64,000 bases of DNA from Blastococcus_B deserti (lineage in GTDB: Bacteria > Actinomycetota > Actinomycetes > Mycobacteriales > Geodermatophilaceae), in the NCBI RefSeq assembly GCF_042682525.1, contig NZ_JBHUHP010000016.1, positions 124,001-188,000 of the forward strand. Reading direction: 5' to 3'. The notes below the pieces were generated by a model. The model was not told the DNA's origin, did no database searches, and saw only the letters and a list, made by a program, of their open reading frames with translations. This document shows, in pieces, positions 42,701 to 51,349 of the stretch. The position numbers and the translations under genes were made by a program. Position 1 is the first letter of the stretch; every line of letters starts with the position of its first letter.

Positions 42701-42927
42701 CGGCCCAGCTCCTCCAGGGTCTGCCGGAGACGACCGAGTACGTCGTCCGGGACGTTGTCGTGACGGGACCGCGCGAGGAACCGCTTCAGCTCCGCCACGA
42801 ACTCCAGTTCTCCGCAGCAGCGCAGGCAGCGGGACAGGTGGTCCTCGATCAGCTCGCGGTCCGGCTCGCCGACGAGATCGTCGAGGTACTCCCAGAGCTG
42901 CCGGACGGTCTGCGCGCAGTCGATCAT
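42697..42927 (-). CDS. Zinc-binding anti-sigma factor (ZAS, RsrA-like)
   Basis: The 76-residue protein has MIDCAQTVRQLWEYLDD and DHLSRCLRCCGELEFVAELK. Cys4, His30, Cys34 and Cys37 (with an extra Cys38) match the Cys...His-x3-Cys-x2-Cys zinc site of RsrA/ChrR-type anti-sigma factors, which release the sigma factor on thiol oxidation. The start overlaps the sigma gene's stop (ATGA), the usual arrangement. A longer frame upstream lies inside the sigma gene and lacks sense. It probably holds the neighbouring ECF sigma factor inactive until oxidative or electrophile stress. Confidence 0.8.
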   Translation of the reverse strand: MIDCAQTVRQLWEYLDDLVGEPDRELIEDHLSRCLRCCGELEFVAELKRFLARSRHDNVPDDVLGRLRQTLEELGR

Positions 42928-43526
42928 CGCCGGCCCTTCCTCAGCAGCCCACTGCTCTCGGCGTAGTCCCACATCTCCTTCTCGAACAGCTTCCGCCCCC
43001 GGTGCAGCCGTGCGAGCACCGTGCCGAGCGGGACGCCGAGCATCCGGGCCACCTCTTTGGCGAGGAAGCCCTCCATGTGGACGAGGACCAGGGGCACGCG
43101 GTAGAGCGGGGGCAATCGCATCAGCACCGCGTGCACGTCCTCGGGCCCGAACTCGGCGAGGAAGTCCAGGTGCAGCGAGTCCGAGTACGGGAACGGGTCC
43201 TCGTAGGCGATCTTCCGGTACAGGGAGAACTCCTCGACCTCGTCGAGATCGACTTCCTGCGGGTGGCGGGCACGCGCCCTGCCGCGGTCACGACAGCAGT
43301 TCACCAGGATCGCAGTGAGCCACGCCTGCCCGGCCGCCTCGTCGCGCAGCTGGTCCATGCTCTGGAACGCCTTCAGCAGGCAGTCCTGGACGGCGTCCTC
43401 GGCGTCCTCACCCACCAGCCTGCGAGCCAGGGACACGAGGCGCGGCAGCTGCTCCCGCGCCAGCGCGCGGAACTGCTCATGTCGGTCCCTGACTCGACTG
43501 TCCGCCGCGTCCAGGCCAACGGCCAC
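42924..43526 (-). CDS. ECF-type RNA polymerase sigma factor
   Basis: The 200-residue protein has sigma region 2 at about 20-90 (LPRLVSLARRLVGEDAEDAV, DCLLKAF). Region 4 is at about 125-180 (RLPPLYRVPLVLVHMEGFLA, VARMLGVPLGTVLARLHRGR). The linker is Asp/Glu- and aromatic-rich. Two adjacent GTG codons can start it; the one at 43526 has AGGAG at five bases' spacing. Paired with the zinc anti-sigma gene, it resembles SigR-type thiol-stress systems. The 128-base gap to the divergent methyltransferase may hold its own target promoter. Confidence 0.82.
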   Translation of the reverse strand: MAVGLDAADSRVRDRHEQFRALAREQLPRLVSLARRLVGEDAEDAVQDCLLKAFQSMDQLRDEAAGQAWLTAILVNCCRDRGRARARHPQEVDLDEVEEFSLYRKIAYEDPFPYSDSLHLDFLAEFGPEDVHAVLMRLPPLYRVPLVLVHMEGFLAKEVARMLGVPLGTVLARLHRGRKLFEKEMWDYAESSGLLRKGRR

Positions 43527-43654
43527 CACGACTCCTAGGACGTCATGCACGACGTTCTTATTGCATCCGCCCGGAAGTGCAACAGCGGTCCGGCTGCTCG
43601 CCGTCCTCCTTGATGAAGGCCGGCGGAAGGGCCCCGGCCGGGGAGGAGCCAACG

Positions 43655-44425
43655 ATGACCTCCGTCGACACCTCGGTGCTGGAATCCAAGGTGAAGGACC
43701 TCTACCGCCACGTCGCGGAGCAGCCGCACGGCCGGTACCACTTCGAGATGGGCCGGGCACTTGCCGAGCGTCTCGGGTACCCGGGCAACGTCCTGGACCG
43801 GCTGCCGCGGGCCGCCGTGGACTCGTTCGCCGGGGTCGGCTACTTCTTCGACCTGGCGTCCCTTCGCCCCGGCGAGCAGGTGATCGACCTAGGCAGCGGC
43901 TCCGGCACGGATTCCTTCGTCGCCGCGGCGGCCGTCGGGTCCACCGGACGCGTCCTCGGCGTGGACTTCACGCCGGAGCAGCTGGCGAAGGCCCGCCGGC
44001 TGGCGTCCGATCTCGATCTCGGCCAGGTGCATTTCCGTGAGGGCCGCATCGAGGACCTCCCGGCCGACGACGCGAGCTTCGACTGCGCCATCTCCAACGG
44101 CGTCATCAACCTCTGCCCGCGCAAGGAGCGGGTCTTCGCCGAGATCGCGCGCGTTCTCCGGCCCGGCGGGCGCGCGGCGATCGCCGACATCGTGACCGAA
44201 CGCCGCCTGCAGGAGTCGATCACGTGCGACCCGGACCTCTGGGCCTCGTGCATCGGGGGTGCGGCGCAGGAGGACGACTACCGCACGGCCATCGAGGCAG
44301 CCGGCCTGCGGGTCGTGGTGGAGCGCCGCAACCCCTACCAGTTCCTCTCGGGACGGGCGCGCGGCGCGAGCGCCACGTACGGGGTGAAGAGCCTGTCCCT
44401 GCTGGCAGCGAAGCCACGCAACTGA
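43655..44425 (+). CDS. SAM-dependent methyltransferase, ArsM-like family (divergent copy)
   Basis: The 256-residue methyltransferase has VIDLGSGSGTDSFVAAAAVG at about 76-95. VLGVDFTPEQL, FDCAISNGVINLCPRKERVF and VLRPGGRAAIADIVTERRLQ precede SCIGGAAQEDDYRTAIEAAG. The two C-terminal Cys positions used by ArsM for arsenite binding (NLC and ASC) are present; the N-terminal one is not obvious. It could methylate arsenite or another soft nucleophile. The start follows GGGAGGAGCC. It is divergent from the sigma/anti-sigma operon, whose third gene is a relative, and heads a rightward operon with a membrane protein and an ABM protein. Confidence 0.82.
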   Translation: MTSVDTSVLESKVKDLYRHVAEQPHGRYHFEMGRALAERLGYPGNVLDRLPRAAVDSFAGVGYFFDLASLRPGEQVIDLGSGSGTDSFVAAAAVGSTGRVLGVDFTPEQLAKARRLASDLDLGQVHFREGRIEDLPADDASFDCAISNGVINLCPRKERVFAEIARVLRPGGRAAIADIVTERRLQESITCDPDLWASCIGGAAQEDDYRTAIEAAGLRVVVERRNPYQFLSGRARGASATYGVKSLSLLAAKPRN

Positions 44426-44464
44426 GACCGGGGTCGTCGAGACCCTCTTGGAAAGGAGATGACC

Positions 44465-44986
44465 ATGACCACCATCAGCCACCGTTCCGCGGTCGACAGA
44501 TCGGGATCCCTCCGACTCGGCGGCGCCATCATGGCCCTCGCCGGCTTGGCCTTCATCGGTTACGCCGTGATCTTCTTGCTCCGCAACTTCACGGGTCCGT
44601 TCCTGGAGCTGGGCATCGGCCCCGCCGAGGTCGGCGTGGACCGCGACGAGCTCCGCGCGTTGGACGTCGGCCTGTACGAGTACGTCTCCCACCTGCACAT
44701 CGCCGTCGCCGGCTTCATCGCCGCCGCCGGCCTGGCCACCGCCGCGCTGTCGTGGTTCGGCGTGCGCCGGGGTGAGGTCTGGGCGTACGTGACGGCCGTC
44801 GCCACGCCGGTCCTCGGCCTGGCCGTCGCGCTCCCCGCCCACTACCCGTACGACCTGGACACGATCGGTCACCTGGGCTTGATCTACCTGGCGACGGCGG
44901 TGTTCGTCGTGGGGGCCCTGATCGCGCTGCCAGCGGTGCTCGAGTCCCGGGCGCACGGGGTCACGACCGAGGACGCCCTCCGGTAG
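44465..44986 (+). CDS. Four-helix membrane protein of unknown function
   Basis: The 173-residue protein has four hydrophobic helices (about 18-40, 72-92, 100-118 and 125-150) and a loop with histidines before the second (DVGLYEYVSHLHIAVAGFIA). It could be a small heme- or quinone-linked membrane protein, but no family is named. I use the second ATG, because AAGGAG lies six bases before it while it abuts the first. It lies 39 bases after the methyltransferase stop and is in the same operon. Confidence 0.68.
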   Translation: MTTISHRSAVDRSGSLRLGGAIMALAGLAFIGYAVIFLLRNFTGPFLELGIGPAEVGVDRDELRALDVGLYEYVSHLHIAVAGFIAAAGLATAALSWFGVRRGEVWAYVTAVATPVLGLAVALPAHYPYDLDTIGHLGLIYLATAVFVVGALIALPAVLESRAHGVTTEDALR

Positions 44987-45043
44987 GGCGGCGATCCGGC
45001 ACACCACGCACACCACACGACTGAGAGAGGAAAGGAGAAGGTG

Positions 45044-45343
45044 ATGTCTTTCGTGCAGACCATCGCGGTGCGAGCCACCGACGAGGCCGCCATGCGGGAC
45101 CTGATCACCACCTGGCACGCCGACCAGCACGGCACGGCCCCCGGCTACCAAGGCGCCCGCGTCCTGGCGAATCTCCAGCAGCCCGGGGAGTACCTGCTGA
45201 TCGTCGACTTCTCCTCCAGGGAGGAAGCGGAGCGCAACAACTCCCGCGCCGAGACGGCCGCCTGGGCCGACCAGCTCAAGACGCTCATCGCCGGCGAGCC
45301 GGCCTATGCCAACTGGCGCACCGTGGCCGACACCAACGCATGA
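45044..45343 (+). CDS. Small ABM-like (dimeric alpha/beta barrel) protein
   Basis: The 99-residue protein follows the ABM/quinol-monooxygenase pattern: MSFVQTIAVRATDEAAMRDL, GARVLANLQQPGEYLLIVDF, then SSREEAERNN and TAAWADQLKTL. AAGGAGAAGGTG precedes the start. As in the amine cluster, such a small barrel protein accompanies a metabolic enzyme. Here it is downstream of a methyltransferase and a membrane protein. No direct homology between the two ABM-like proteins in the window is claimed beyond the fold pattern. Confidence 0.65.
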   Translation: MSFVQTIAVRATDEAAMRDLITTWHADQHGTAPGYQGARVLANLQQPGEYLLIVDFSSREEAERNNSRAETAAWADQLKTLIAGEPAYANWRTVADTNA

Positions 45344-45839
45344 TCGCTGGTCGGAGACCCATTGCGGCGTCGCCGGTCCGAACGGCCCGTCGCGACCCGC
45401 AGCCGTCGCGACCCGCAGCCCCGGTGGGCTCCGCTGTACTTACCCTTCGGACCGGCTCGCGGTCGGGCCACCCGAAGCCCGGTCGCGAGCCGTGTGACAG
45501 CCGCGACGCCGCCGGGTCGGGAGCCGCCCGAAAGCGGCCCGGTTCGTTGCTCGACGGATCCGACCGCGACGCGGGGGGAAGGTTCCATGTCGGCGAACCC
45601 GCGCCCCGCGACTTGCGGCCGGACGCCCGACGAGTGAACCGGCCACCGTGTCGACGACTCGATCTGGGGCGCACGCGGAGACGGAGAGGCATGGGGGTGA
45701 CTCGCTTCGACGCCCTCAGGCCGCGCTGCTGACCCCTCCCGTCGTAGCGCGCAGTCGGGCGCCATGCCGGTGTGGGTGGTTCTGAGCGGCGACAGAGTCC
45801 CTTCTCATATCCGCTGTCGAGCGGGAAGGCGAAGCGACT
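45344..45839. other. Intergenic region with a long hairpin
   Basis: No gene is recognised. A long imperfect inverted repeat at about 45453-45492 (CGGCTCGCG-GT-CGGG ... CCCG-GT-CGCGAGCCG) may be the terminator of the upstream operon or an isolated repeat. A tandem TCGCGACCCGCAGCC occurs near 45388-45420. Confidence 0.4.
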
Positions 45840-46260
45840 CGAGCACGAGCGCCACACCCTGCTCGGGCCCTGCACCGTCCGGGTGATCCGGCTGGGTGAC
45901 TGCGAGGAGGGCCAGGGCGGTGATGGTCAGGGCGGTGCGGTCGTGACGCAGCGCGAGGCGTTGGTAGGACAGCCGCCCGCCGAGGGGCGTTCGACGACCC
46001 AGCGGTGGCGCCAGCCGCTGGCTGGAGTCGACTCCGATCCGGGCCATGCGGGTGATGCCGCGGCGGCGTAGGTAGCGGCGGACCCGCGGGTCGGCGTAGC
46101 GCTTGTCCCCATGGAGCTCGTGCGGTCGGCGACGGGAATGGGCACGGCCACCGCGCTTGATCGGCGTCATCCGGTTCAGGATCGGTTCGACGAAGACTGT
46201 CGGGCCGGTTGGCGCCGGAGACCAGCACGTTCAGCGGCAGGTCCCCGGCACTGCCGAGAG
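45840..46260 (-). pseudogene. IS5-family transposase remnant (C-terminal half)
   Basis: Pieces read from more than one frame give LNVLVSGANRPDS, ILNRMTPIKRGGRAHSR, RRPHELHGDKRYADPRVRRY, LRRRGIT, ARIGVDSSQRL, RWVVER and LSYQRLALRHDRTALTITAL. This matches the IS5/IS427-type transposase end, whose catalytic Glu lies near the WVVERT motif. The N-terminal half is missing and at least two frameshifts are present, so the element is dead. Confidence 0.7.
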
Positions 46261-46489
46261 CCGGTCCAGCGCCCGACGCCCAGCGGCGTGGAGTCCCCGG
46301 ACCTGCGCGGGCCTCCGGAAATGAAGCCCATGTGATCCCACTGTGATGCCGGGACGCGGCCGCACCCTGCTCGTGCGGTTCGGTCGCCGTTCAGGGTGTG
46401 TCACCGGCGAGTGAGGTCCACCGCCGGGTCGCTCTTGGCAGAAGAGATGCCGCCCGGGGAGCGCCCCAGCGCCTGTCAGTGCGGTCACC

Positions 46490-46670
46490 CGACTACCGGA
46501 TCCGGCGCCCTCGGCGGTCATCGCGTCCGCATCACCGGGGCTCGACGGTCCTTGGGCATCAGCGCCGGCAGGCCGTACGTCTCGGCCCCGGCCACCCACC
46601 GGTAGCAGTGGTGCGAAAGACGCCGGCGGCCTCACAGGCGACGGTCACACCGATCAGTCACTTCCCGGGG
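46490..46670 (-). pseudogene. Possible transposase helix-turn-helix fragment
   Basis: Two minus-strand frames give VACEAAGV and then CYRWVAGAETYGLPALMPKD and RRAPVM. This resembles the N-terminal DNA-binding part of IS481/IS3-like transposases (Trp or Tyr-Arg-Trp followed by YG-x-x-ALMPK). It is short and broken, so the family is uncertain. The following 323 bases (46671-46993) hold no recognised gene. Confidence 0.4.
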
Positions 46671-46993
46671 ATGACGACCACTCCTCCAGCGGAAACGGCC
46701 TTCCCCGGTGCCGGTTGCTCGGCCGACCGCCTGGCGGGGGTCGGGTGGGGGCGTTCTCCCGCGGCGCCGCAACTACCCGTTGCGGTCCATCTCCGACTGC
46801 CCACTGAGGCGGTCAGGCTGTGTGGCAGGCCGCCCGCTGATCGACAGTCCACACGGCTCGACGGCTAGGACCGGACCCGGCTCCCGGCCAGGAGCCGGGT
46901 GCACACCGCCTGATCGGCGGGTCGTCCCTGCGATCTCCGTTCGGGAGGGCCGGCTGACATCCTTCATGAGTCGCCAACGGACAGGAGACTCAG

Positions 46994-47758
46994 ATGACCG
47001 GCGGTTTCAACCTCCCGAAACCAGAGTTCGACATCGAGGCCACCGTCGAGCGCGCGATGGCGCTGATCAACCGGACCCTCCAACCCTCCCTCGAAGAGGC
47101 CCAGAAGGCCGTCGACAAGGTGCGGGCGGGCAGGCCCCTGGTCGCGCCGGGAGACCTGGTCAACCAGGTGACACGGGGAAACCGGATCAGGGCGGCGCGA
47201 GCGGTCTCCTTCTCCCTGCCGTCGATCCTGCCGGGTGTGGGCACGGCGATCTCGGCTGCCGCGGTCCCGGTCGCCTTGCGGGAAGTCCTCAAGGAGGCGG
47301 TGAGTGCGACGATCAAGGTTGGATTGCTCCACGACAGAGACCTCACCGACCCCGAACTCACCCGCATCGCCGTCCTCCTGGTCCTCACGGAGGGGGCGGT
47401 CAAGCTGGACAAGACCGGGAGGATCCGTCCCGACGCCATCCTGGGACCCCACGCGTCGCTGATCGGGAAGGCCGCTGCCTACGACGCCCTGGCGGCCCTG
47501 ACGGCGACGCAGCGGCAGGAGCTCGCCGCCTCCCAGTCGGAGATCCTCCGGGCATGGGCGCTGGCGGTCGGACCGCCCCTGCTGGCCGGGCTGTTGCCCT
47601 TCGGCCTGGGTCCCATGGCCGCCGCGAACTACATGCAGTACGTCCTGAAGGGCACGATCACGGCCGCCGCGAGGGTCTTCGGGCCTCCTGCCATCGTGCC
47701 GGTGGCCGTCGAGGAGATCCCCGACCGTGAGGTCCAGCAGGACGATCAGGAGTCCTGA
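46994..47758 (+). CDS. Protein of unknown function with hydrophobic segments
   Basis: The 254-residue protein starts with an amphipathic helical part (about 10-60). Hydrophobic stretches follow at about 74-95 (SLPSILPGVGTAISAAAVPV), and again at about 190-220 (WALAVGPPLLAGLLPFGLGP, MAAANYMQYVL), with an acidic, Gln-rich tail. It may be peripherally membrane-bound, loosely like EcsC-type proteins, but I cannot name a family. AGGAGACTCAG precedes the ATG at good spacing, and codon use looks native. It stands alone between transposon debris and the DUF427 gene. Confidence 0.6.
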   Translation: MTGGFNLPKPEFDIEATVERAMALINRTLQPSLEEAQKAVDKVRAGRPLVAPGDLVNQVTRGNRIRAARAVSFSLPSILPGVGTAISAAAVPVALREVLKEAVSATIKVGLLHDRDLTDPELTRIAVLLVLTEGAVKLDKTGRIRPDAILGPHASLIGKAAAYDALAALTATQRQELAASQSEILRAWALAVGPPLLAGLLPFGLGPMAAANYMQYVLKGTITAAARVFGPPAIVPVAVEEIPDREVQQDDQES

Positions 47759-48172
47759 GCCGCCACGTGAGCCGTTCCGGGCGGCCAAGCGGAAGCCGGC
47801 GGCCTGGCCGAGGTCAGGCAGATCTGCACGGGCCGCGTCAGCGCCGTCATCCCGACCACACGATGCACCTGAGCGTTACGGCCACCGTCGACCGGCCGGG
47901 GCTCGGCGGTCTCGCCGACGACGGCACCGGCCGGGCGCCTCCCTTCGGCCCGGCCGGAGCGGTCGTCCGCCCTGGCGCTGCGCGCCGGCCCGGCGTCGCC
48001 GATGGGGTGGACCCGCCGCTGACCGTGCTGACGGGCGTCCCGCCATGAGCAGGCCGACGCCCTCACCAGCCCCTGGCCGGTGGGTCGACGAACGCCTTCA
48101 CCCGGCCGGACAGGCGGCGTCAGGATGACTTCCCTGTGACGTCGTCGCCGATCGCCGACTTGCGACGAACGA
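47759..48172. other. Intergenic region, no gene seen
   Basis: This is 414 bases between convergent genes. Open frames here have no ribosome site and no protein-like composition. No clear terminator is seen. Confidence 0.4.
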
Positions 48173-48970
48173 TCAGACGAAACGGGTGTGCGGCCGCGGC
48201 AGCGCCACGCCGTCGACCTCGATGTCGACCTTCTCGTTGTAGAAGGCGACGAGGCCGGCGATCGGTAGGAGCTGTCGCGTCGGGAACGAGTAGGACCAGG
48301 CGATGTCCTGGTACGCCTTCGGCGTCATGCCCTCGACGCGCAGGGACCAGTAGTCGGAGGTGACTCCCTTGTACGGGCATGCCGTCTGGGTGTCGGTCCG
48401 GACGAGCTGCTCGAGGGCCACATCGGTGCGGCGGATGTAATAGCGGGTGAGCAACCCGGTCTCGAAGACCAGCACCGGGCTCGTGGTGTCGGCCAGCAGG
48501 TGACCGTCCAACTGCACGCGGACGTGGCGGTGTGACGGCAGCGCGTCGACCCGGACGTAGGGATTGCGAGGATGGACGAACACCTGCTCGTCCTCCTCGT
48601 ACCAGGCGTCGAGGGCGGCCCAGTCGAAGCGGGCGGTGCCGGCGATCCCGTCGACCGCGTCGGCACCGAAGAGGCGCACGCTGCCCGGACGTTCCTCGCC
48701 ACCCGCCCGCAAGCCGTACCGGCGCGCGGTTCCGCGTTGCAGCCGCAACTCCCGCCCCTCGTCGACCAGGACTGCCACGTCGATGTCCTCGACCGGGATG
48801 TAGTACTGGGGATAGAACGGGATCTCCCACACGTAGCGCGCACGGACGGAGTCGAAGACGGTCCGGCCGCCCAGGGTGGCCCGCACGCGCCGCGGTGCAG
48901 GCTCGACGCGACCGGCCTCGGCCGCCATCGCGGGATAGTCGCGGCCCGCTGGCGCGGATCGATTCGTCAT
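48173..48970 (-). CDS. DUF427 family protein (two-domain form)
   Basis: The 265-residue protein contains two DUF427 domains. The first has VRATLGGRTVFDSVRARYVW and PQYYIPVEDIDV. The second has HVRVQLDGHLLADTTSPVLV, TRYYIRRTDV and TACPYKGVTSDYWSLRV. The TxCPYKG motif is the family's hallmark. DUF427 proteins are small beta-sandwich proteins of unknown activity, common in actinobacteria. The start ATG follows CGGAGGAGCC. The DM13 gene lies 52 bases upstream, probably in the same transcript, hinting at a redox or ligand-handling role. Confidence 0.85.
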   Translation of the reverse strand: MTNRSAPAGRDYPAMAAEAGRVEPAPRRVRATLGGRTVFDSVRARYVWEIPFYPQYYIPVEDIDVAVLVDEGRELRLQRGTARRYGLRAGGEERPGSVRLFGADAVDGIAGTARFDWAALDAWYEEDEQVFVHPRNPYVRVDALPSHRHVRVQLDGHLLADTTSPVLVFETGLLTRYYIRRTDVALEQLVRTDTQTACPYKGVTSDYWSLRVEGMTPKAYQDIAWSYSFPTRQLLPIAGLVAFYNEKVDIEVDGVALPRPHTRFV

Positions 48971-49022
48971 GGCTCCTCCGGACGATGTACTCGGGCTGCG
49001 GCAGGGCACCGGCGTGGCGCTG

Positions 49023-49631
49023 TCAGTTCGGGAAGTTGAGGTCGGCTGCACCGAAGGGGACGTCGAAGCGATCGCACCAGATGACGACGCTCGTGTACGC
49101 GGTGCTGTCGACGTCGGCGGGGACGACGTAGTTCTGGCCCCCGACGTTGCCCTTGAGCGGCCCGAGGTCGACGTACTCGTCGTCGAACGCGTCCTCCGCG
49201 CCGAGCGCCGAGTTCCTCGTCAACCAGACGACCAGCACCGGACCGTTGGACGTCGCGAAGCCTTCGAATCGGAGAATCACCCGGCCGTCGGGCAGGCGGA
49301 GAACACGAGCCGTGCCGACGGTCTCGTGCTCGCGGGAGGCGAAGCTGCCCGTCGCCAGTTCCACGGGCGCCGCTGCCGCTGTCGGAGCGGGCGGTCCCGA
49401 GGCCGCCGGCGAGGGTTCGGCCACCGCGCTCGGCAGCACCTCGTCGACCCGCTGGTCGTACAGCAGCTTCTGCGGCTGGAACCAGATCACCGTTGCGGCC
49501 GCGAGGACGGCGAACCCGACCGCCGCCGGCCCGACCCATCTCCCGCGCCACAGCCGCGGGCGCTGTTCGGGTGACCCCGACCCGGTGCCCGGCTCGTCCG
49601 TACGGACCGGGGACTTCTTCGCACGCGTCAT
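49023..49631 (-). CDS. Membrane-anchored DM13-domain protein
   Basis: The 202-residue protein has a cytoplasmic Arg-rich start and one membrane helix at about 33-50 (WVGPAAVGFAVLAAATVIWF). A Pro/Ala-rich linker follows. The exported DM13 domain (about 95-200) contains GTARVLRLPDGRVILRFEGF, NGPVLVVWLT, YVDLGPLKGNVGGQNYVVPA and VVIWCDRFDVPFGAADL. The single Cys in VIWC is the family's proposed redox residue. DM13 domains are thought to take part in electron transfer, but proof is lacking. It lies upstream of the DUF427 gene on the same strand. Confidence 0.82.
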   Translation of the reverse strand: MTRAKKSPVRTDEPGTGSGSPEQRPRLWRGRWVGPAAVGFAVLAAATVIWFQPQKLLYDQRVDEVLPSAVAEPSPAASGPPAPTAAAAPVELATGSFASREHETVGTARVLRLPDGRVILRFEGFATSNGPVLVVWLTRNSALGAEDAFDDEYVDLGPLKGNVGGQNYVVPADVDSTAYTSVVIWCDRFDVPFGAADLNFPN

Positions 49632-49720
49632 GGCAGATGGTCTCCGCTGCGCTCTGCTTCGTTACGGAGGCGGCAGGTGCGTCCGCCGCACCGGCCCGCC
49701 GCGCTGACCGCCACCAGCGG

Positions 49721-49969
49721 TCAGGCGGCCTGCCGGATGTCGCCGGCAGGAACCCCGCTCGCGGCGGCGAAGGCGTAGGGGTGCGCGAACGCGTAGCCGG
49801 CCTGGTCGGCGCCTGCCTCCAGCTGGAGGCAGAACCCGGAGCGCCAGTTCCAGACCACGACGAGCGCCTCGCCGGTCCACGTGTCCCAGAACAGCGTGAC
49901 CTCGACGGCACCCTGCTCGCGACGGGCGAGCTCGAGGAGCCGCGACCCGTTCCTCGTGCTGCGCGACAT
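49721..49969 (-). CDS. Small conserved protein of unknown function
   Basis: The 82-residue soluble protein reads LELARREQGAVEVTLFWDTW, then EALVVVWNWRSGFCLQLEAG and AGYAFAHPYAFAAASG. This is a beta-rich start with a helical end, probably one small domain. It recalls short actinobacterial proteins found singly in genomes, without known function. AGGAG lies nine bases before the ATG. It is 89 bases upstream of the DM13 gene on the same strand and may be part of that operon. Divergent from the uncertain frame at 50266; the 296 bases between hold no other gene. Confidence 0.6.
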   Translation of the reverse strand: MSRSTRNGSRLLELARREQGAVEVTLFWDTWTGEALVVVWNWRSGFCLQLEAGADQAGYAFAHPYAFAAASGVPAGDIRQAA

Positions 49970-50265
49970 GACCCACCACTCCTGACCTCGGACGAACGGC
50001 CCGGTCCGCCGTGGCGACGATGCCTCGCGGCTCGCCGCCCGCCGGGACGGGACTCCATCCCTTGTGTCGGACCACGCCCGCCGGGGGTTACACGACCGGC
50101 CGCCCACCCCGGTGAAACGTCGGGTTCCGAGCCGGGACAGCACGTGCAGGAGCCGGCGACCACCGGCGAGCGCGGAACGGGAGGCGCGGGCGTGGGTGCT
50201 CGGGGCAGCAGGCGCGGCAGCACCGACCGGGCGGCGAACGATGCGCAGATCCGGACCGGCGAGCG

Positions 50266-50970
50266 GTGAGCGACCTCCCGGCGGACGCCTTCCTGAGGGC
50301 TGACGCAGGCTTCGCCGCGGTCACCGGAGCGCATCGCTCGCTGTCCGTCCTCGCCCGGTGGGACGCCCGCGAGGGCCCGACGCACCTCGGATCGGACGAG
50401 GCCCTCTACGTCGCCACGACACCCGGGGGCCGGCCGCCCGCGGCGCCGGGCGAGCGCATCGCGCTGGACGGCGACCGGGTCGGCCCGGGAGCCGAACGGG
50501 TGACCCCCGTGCCCGGCAGCGCGGTGATGCCGAACGGCATGACCGCGTGGACCTCCCGCCTGCTCGCCTGCGAGCACGGCGGCCTCGACCCCCCGGCGCG
50601 CCTGTCCTCCCTCGACTGCCGACCGGGGCGACGACGACCGTCGTCCAGCACTACGGCGGGCGGCCGTTCGACTCCCCGGACGACGTCGTGGCCCGGCGGG
50701 ACGGCCGGTTCCTGGATCGATCGCTGCGGAAGGAGGAGCTGCGGCGCGCGGACCTCGAGGCCGCGCTCCGGACCCAGGCCGCCGACGGTGCCGACGACGT
50801 CGCCGAGGCCGGCCTCGGTCCCGGTAGGAACATCGTGGTCTGGCTGAAGCCCACGCGGATGCCCGCGACCCGCGGACATCGACGCCGTCCTCCGGAAGCT
50901 CGACGCGCTGCACCGCGCCGTCGAGGGCGTCGCGACGGCAACCGGCCGGCATCAGGCCCGCCCACGAGCA
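50266..50970 (+). pseudogene. Broken gene of uncertain identity
   Basis: From a GTG at 50266 one frame looks protein-like to about base 50600 (SLSVLARWDAREGPTHLGSD, then GSAVMPNGMTAWTSRLLACE). A second frame then continues (TTTVVQHYGGRPFDSPDDVV, RRDGRFLDRSLRKEELRRAD, NIVVWLKPT), and a third ends it (DIDAVLRKLDALHRAVEGVA). This pattern suggests one gene with two frameshifts. The middle and end loosely resemble the C-terminal part of DUF421/YetF-type proteins, but I am not confident. No good ribosome site is visible. Confidence 0.35.
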
Positions 50971-50991
50971 CGGGTGAGCGCGGCCGCGGGA

Positions 50992-51213
50992 TCAGGGGTC
51001 GCGCCGGACCTCGGCCGACTCCACCTCCAGCAGTTCCAGCCCGAGGTCCCGGAGGCGGTCGAGGACCCCGAAGAGGGCGGCGGAGTCGCCGCAGACCCCG
51101 GCCAGCGCTGTCCGCTCCCGGTCGACGCCGGCGAGGCGCAGTGGCTCGAACGCAGCAGCAAGGCGCTCGGTGAGAGTCCCGCTCACCGTGATCCGGTAGA
51201 ACCGCTCGGGCAT
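50992..51213 (-). CDS. Small conserved protein, paralogue of the one at 15069
   Basis: The protein is 73 residues from the chosen ATG. YRITVSGTLTERLAAAF, TALAGVCGDSAALFGVLDRL and RDLGLELLEVESAEV match the 85-residue protein at 15069 segment by segment. Starts at 51213, 51237 or 51252 are all possible; the first has GGAGG but too close, so the N-terminus is uncertain. It is divergent from the ECF sigma gene at 51350, again beside a regulator, as the paralogue is beside the large LuxR gene. Function unknown. Confidence 0.62.
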   Translation of the reverse strand: MPERFYRITVSGTLTERLAAAFEPLRLAGVDRERTALAGVCGDSAALFGVLDRLRDLGLELLEVESAEVRRDP

Positions 51214-51349
51214 GCCTCCAGCGTGCTCCGCGGGCATCCTGGAGACATCCACCCCGCCCGCAGCTCACCCGGGTGAGATCGCCTCCGGGAGGAAGCGACC
51301 CGAGGCCCGATCGGGTGAGGCTGACGAGCAGCCAGCCCGGGGAGGACCG

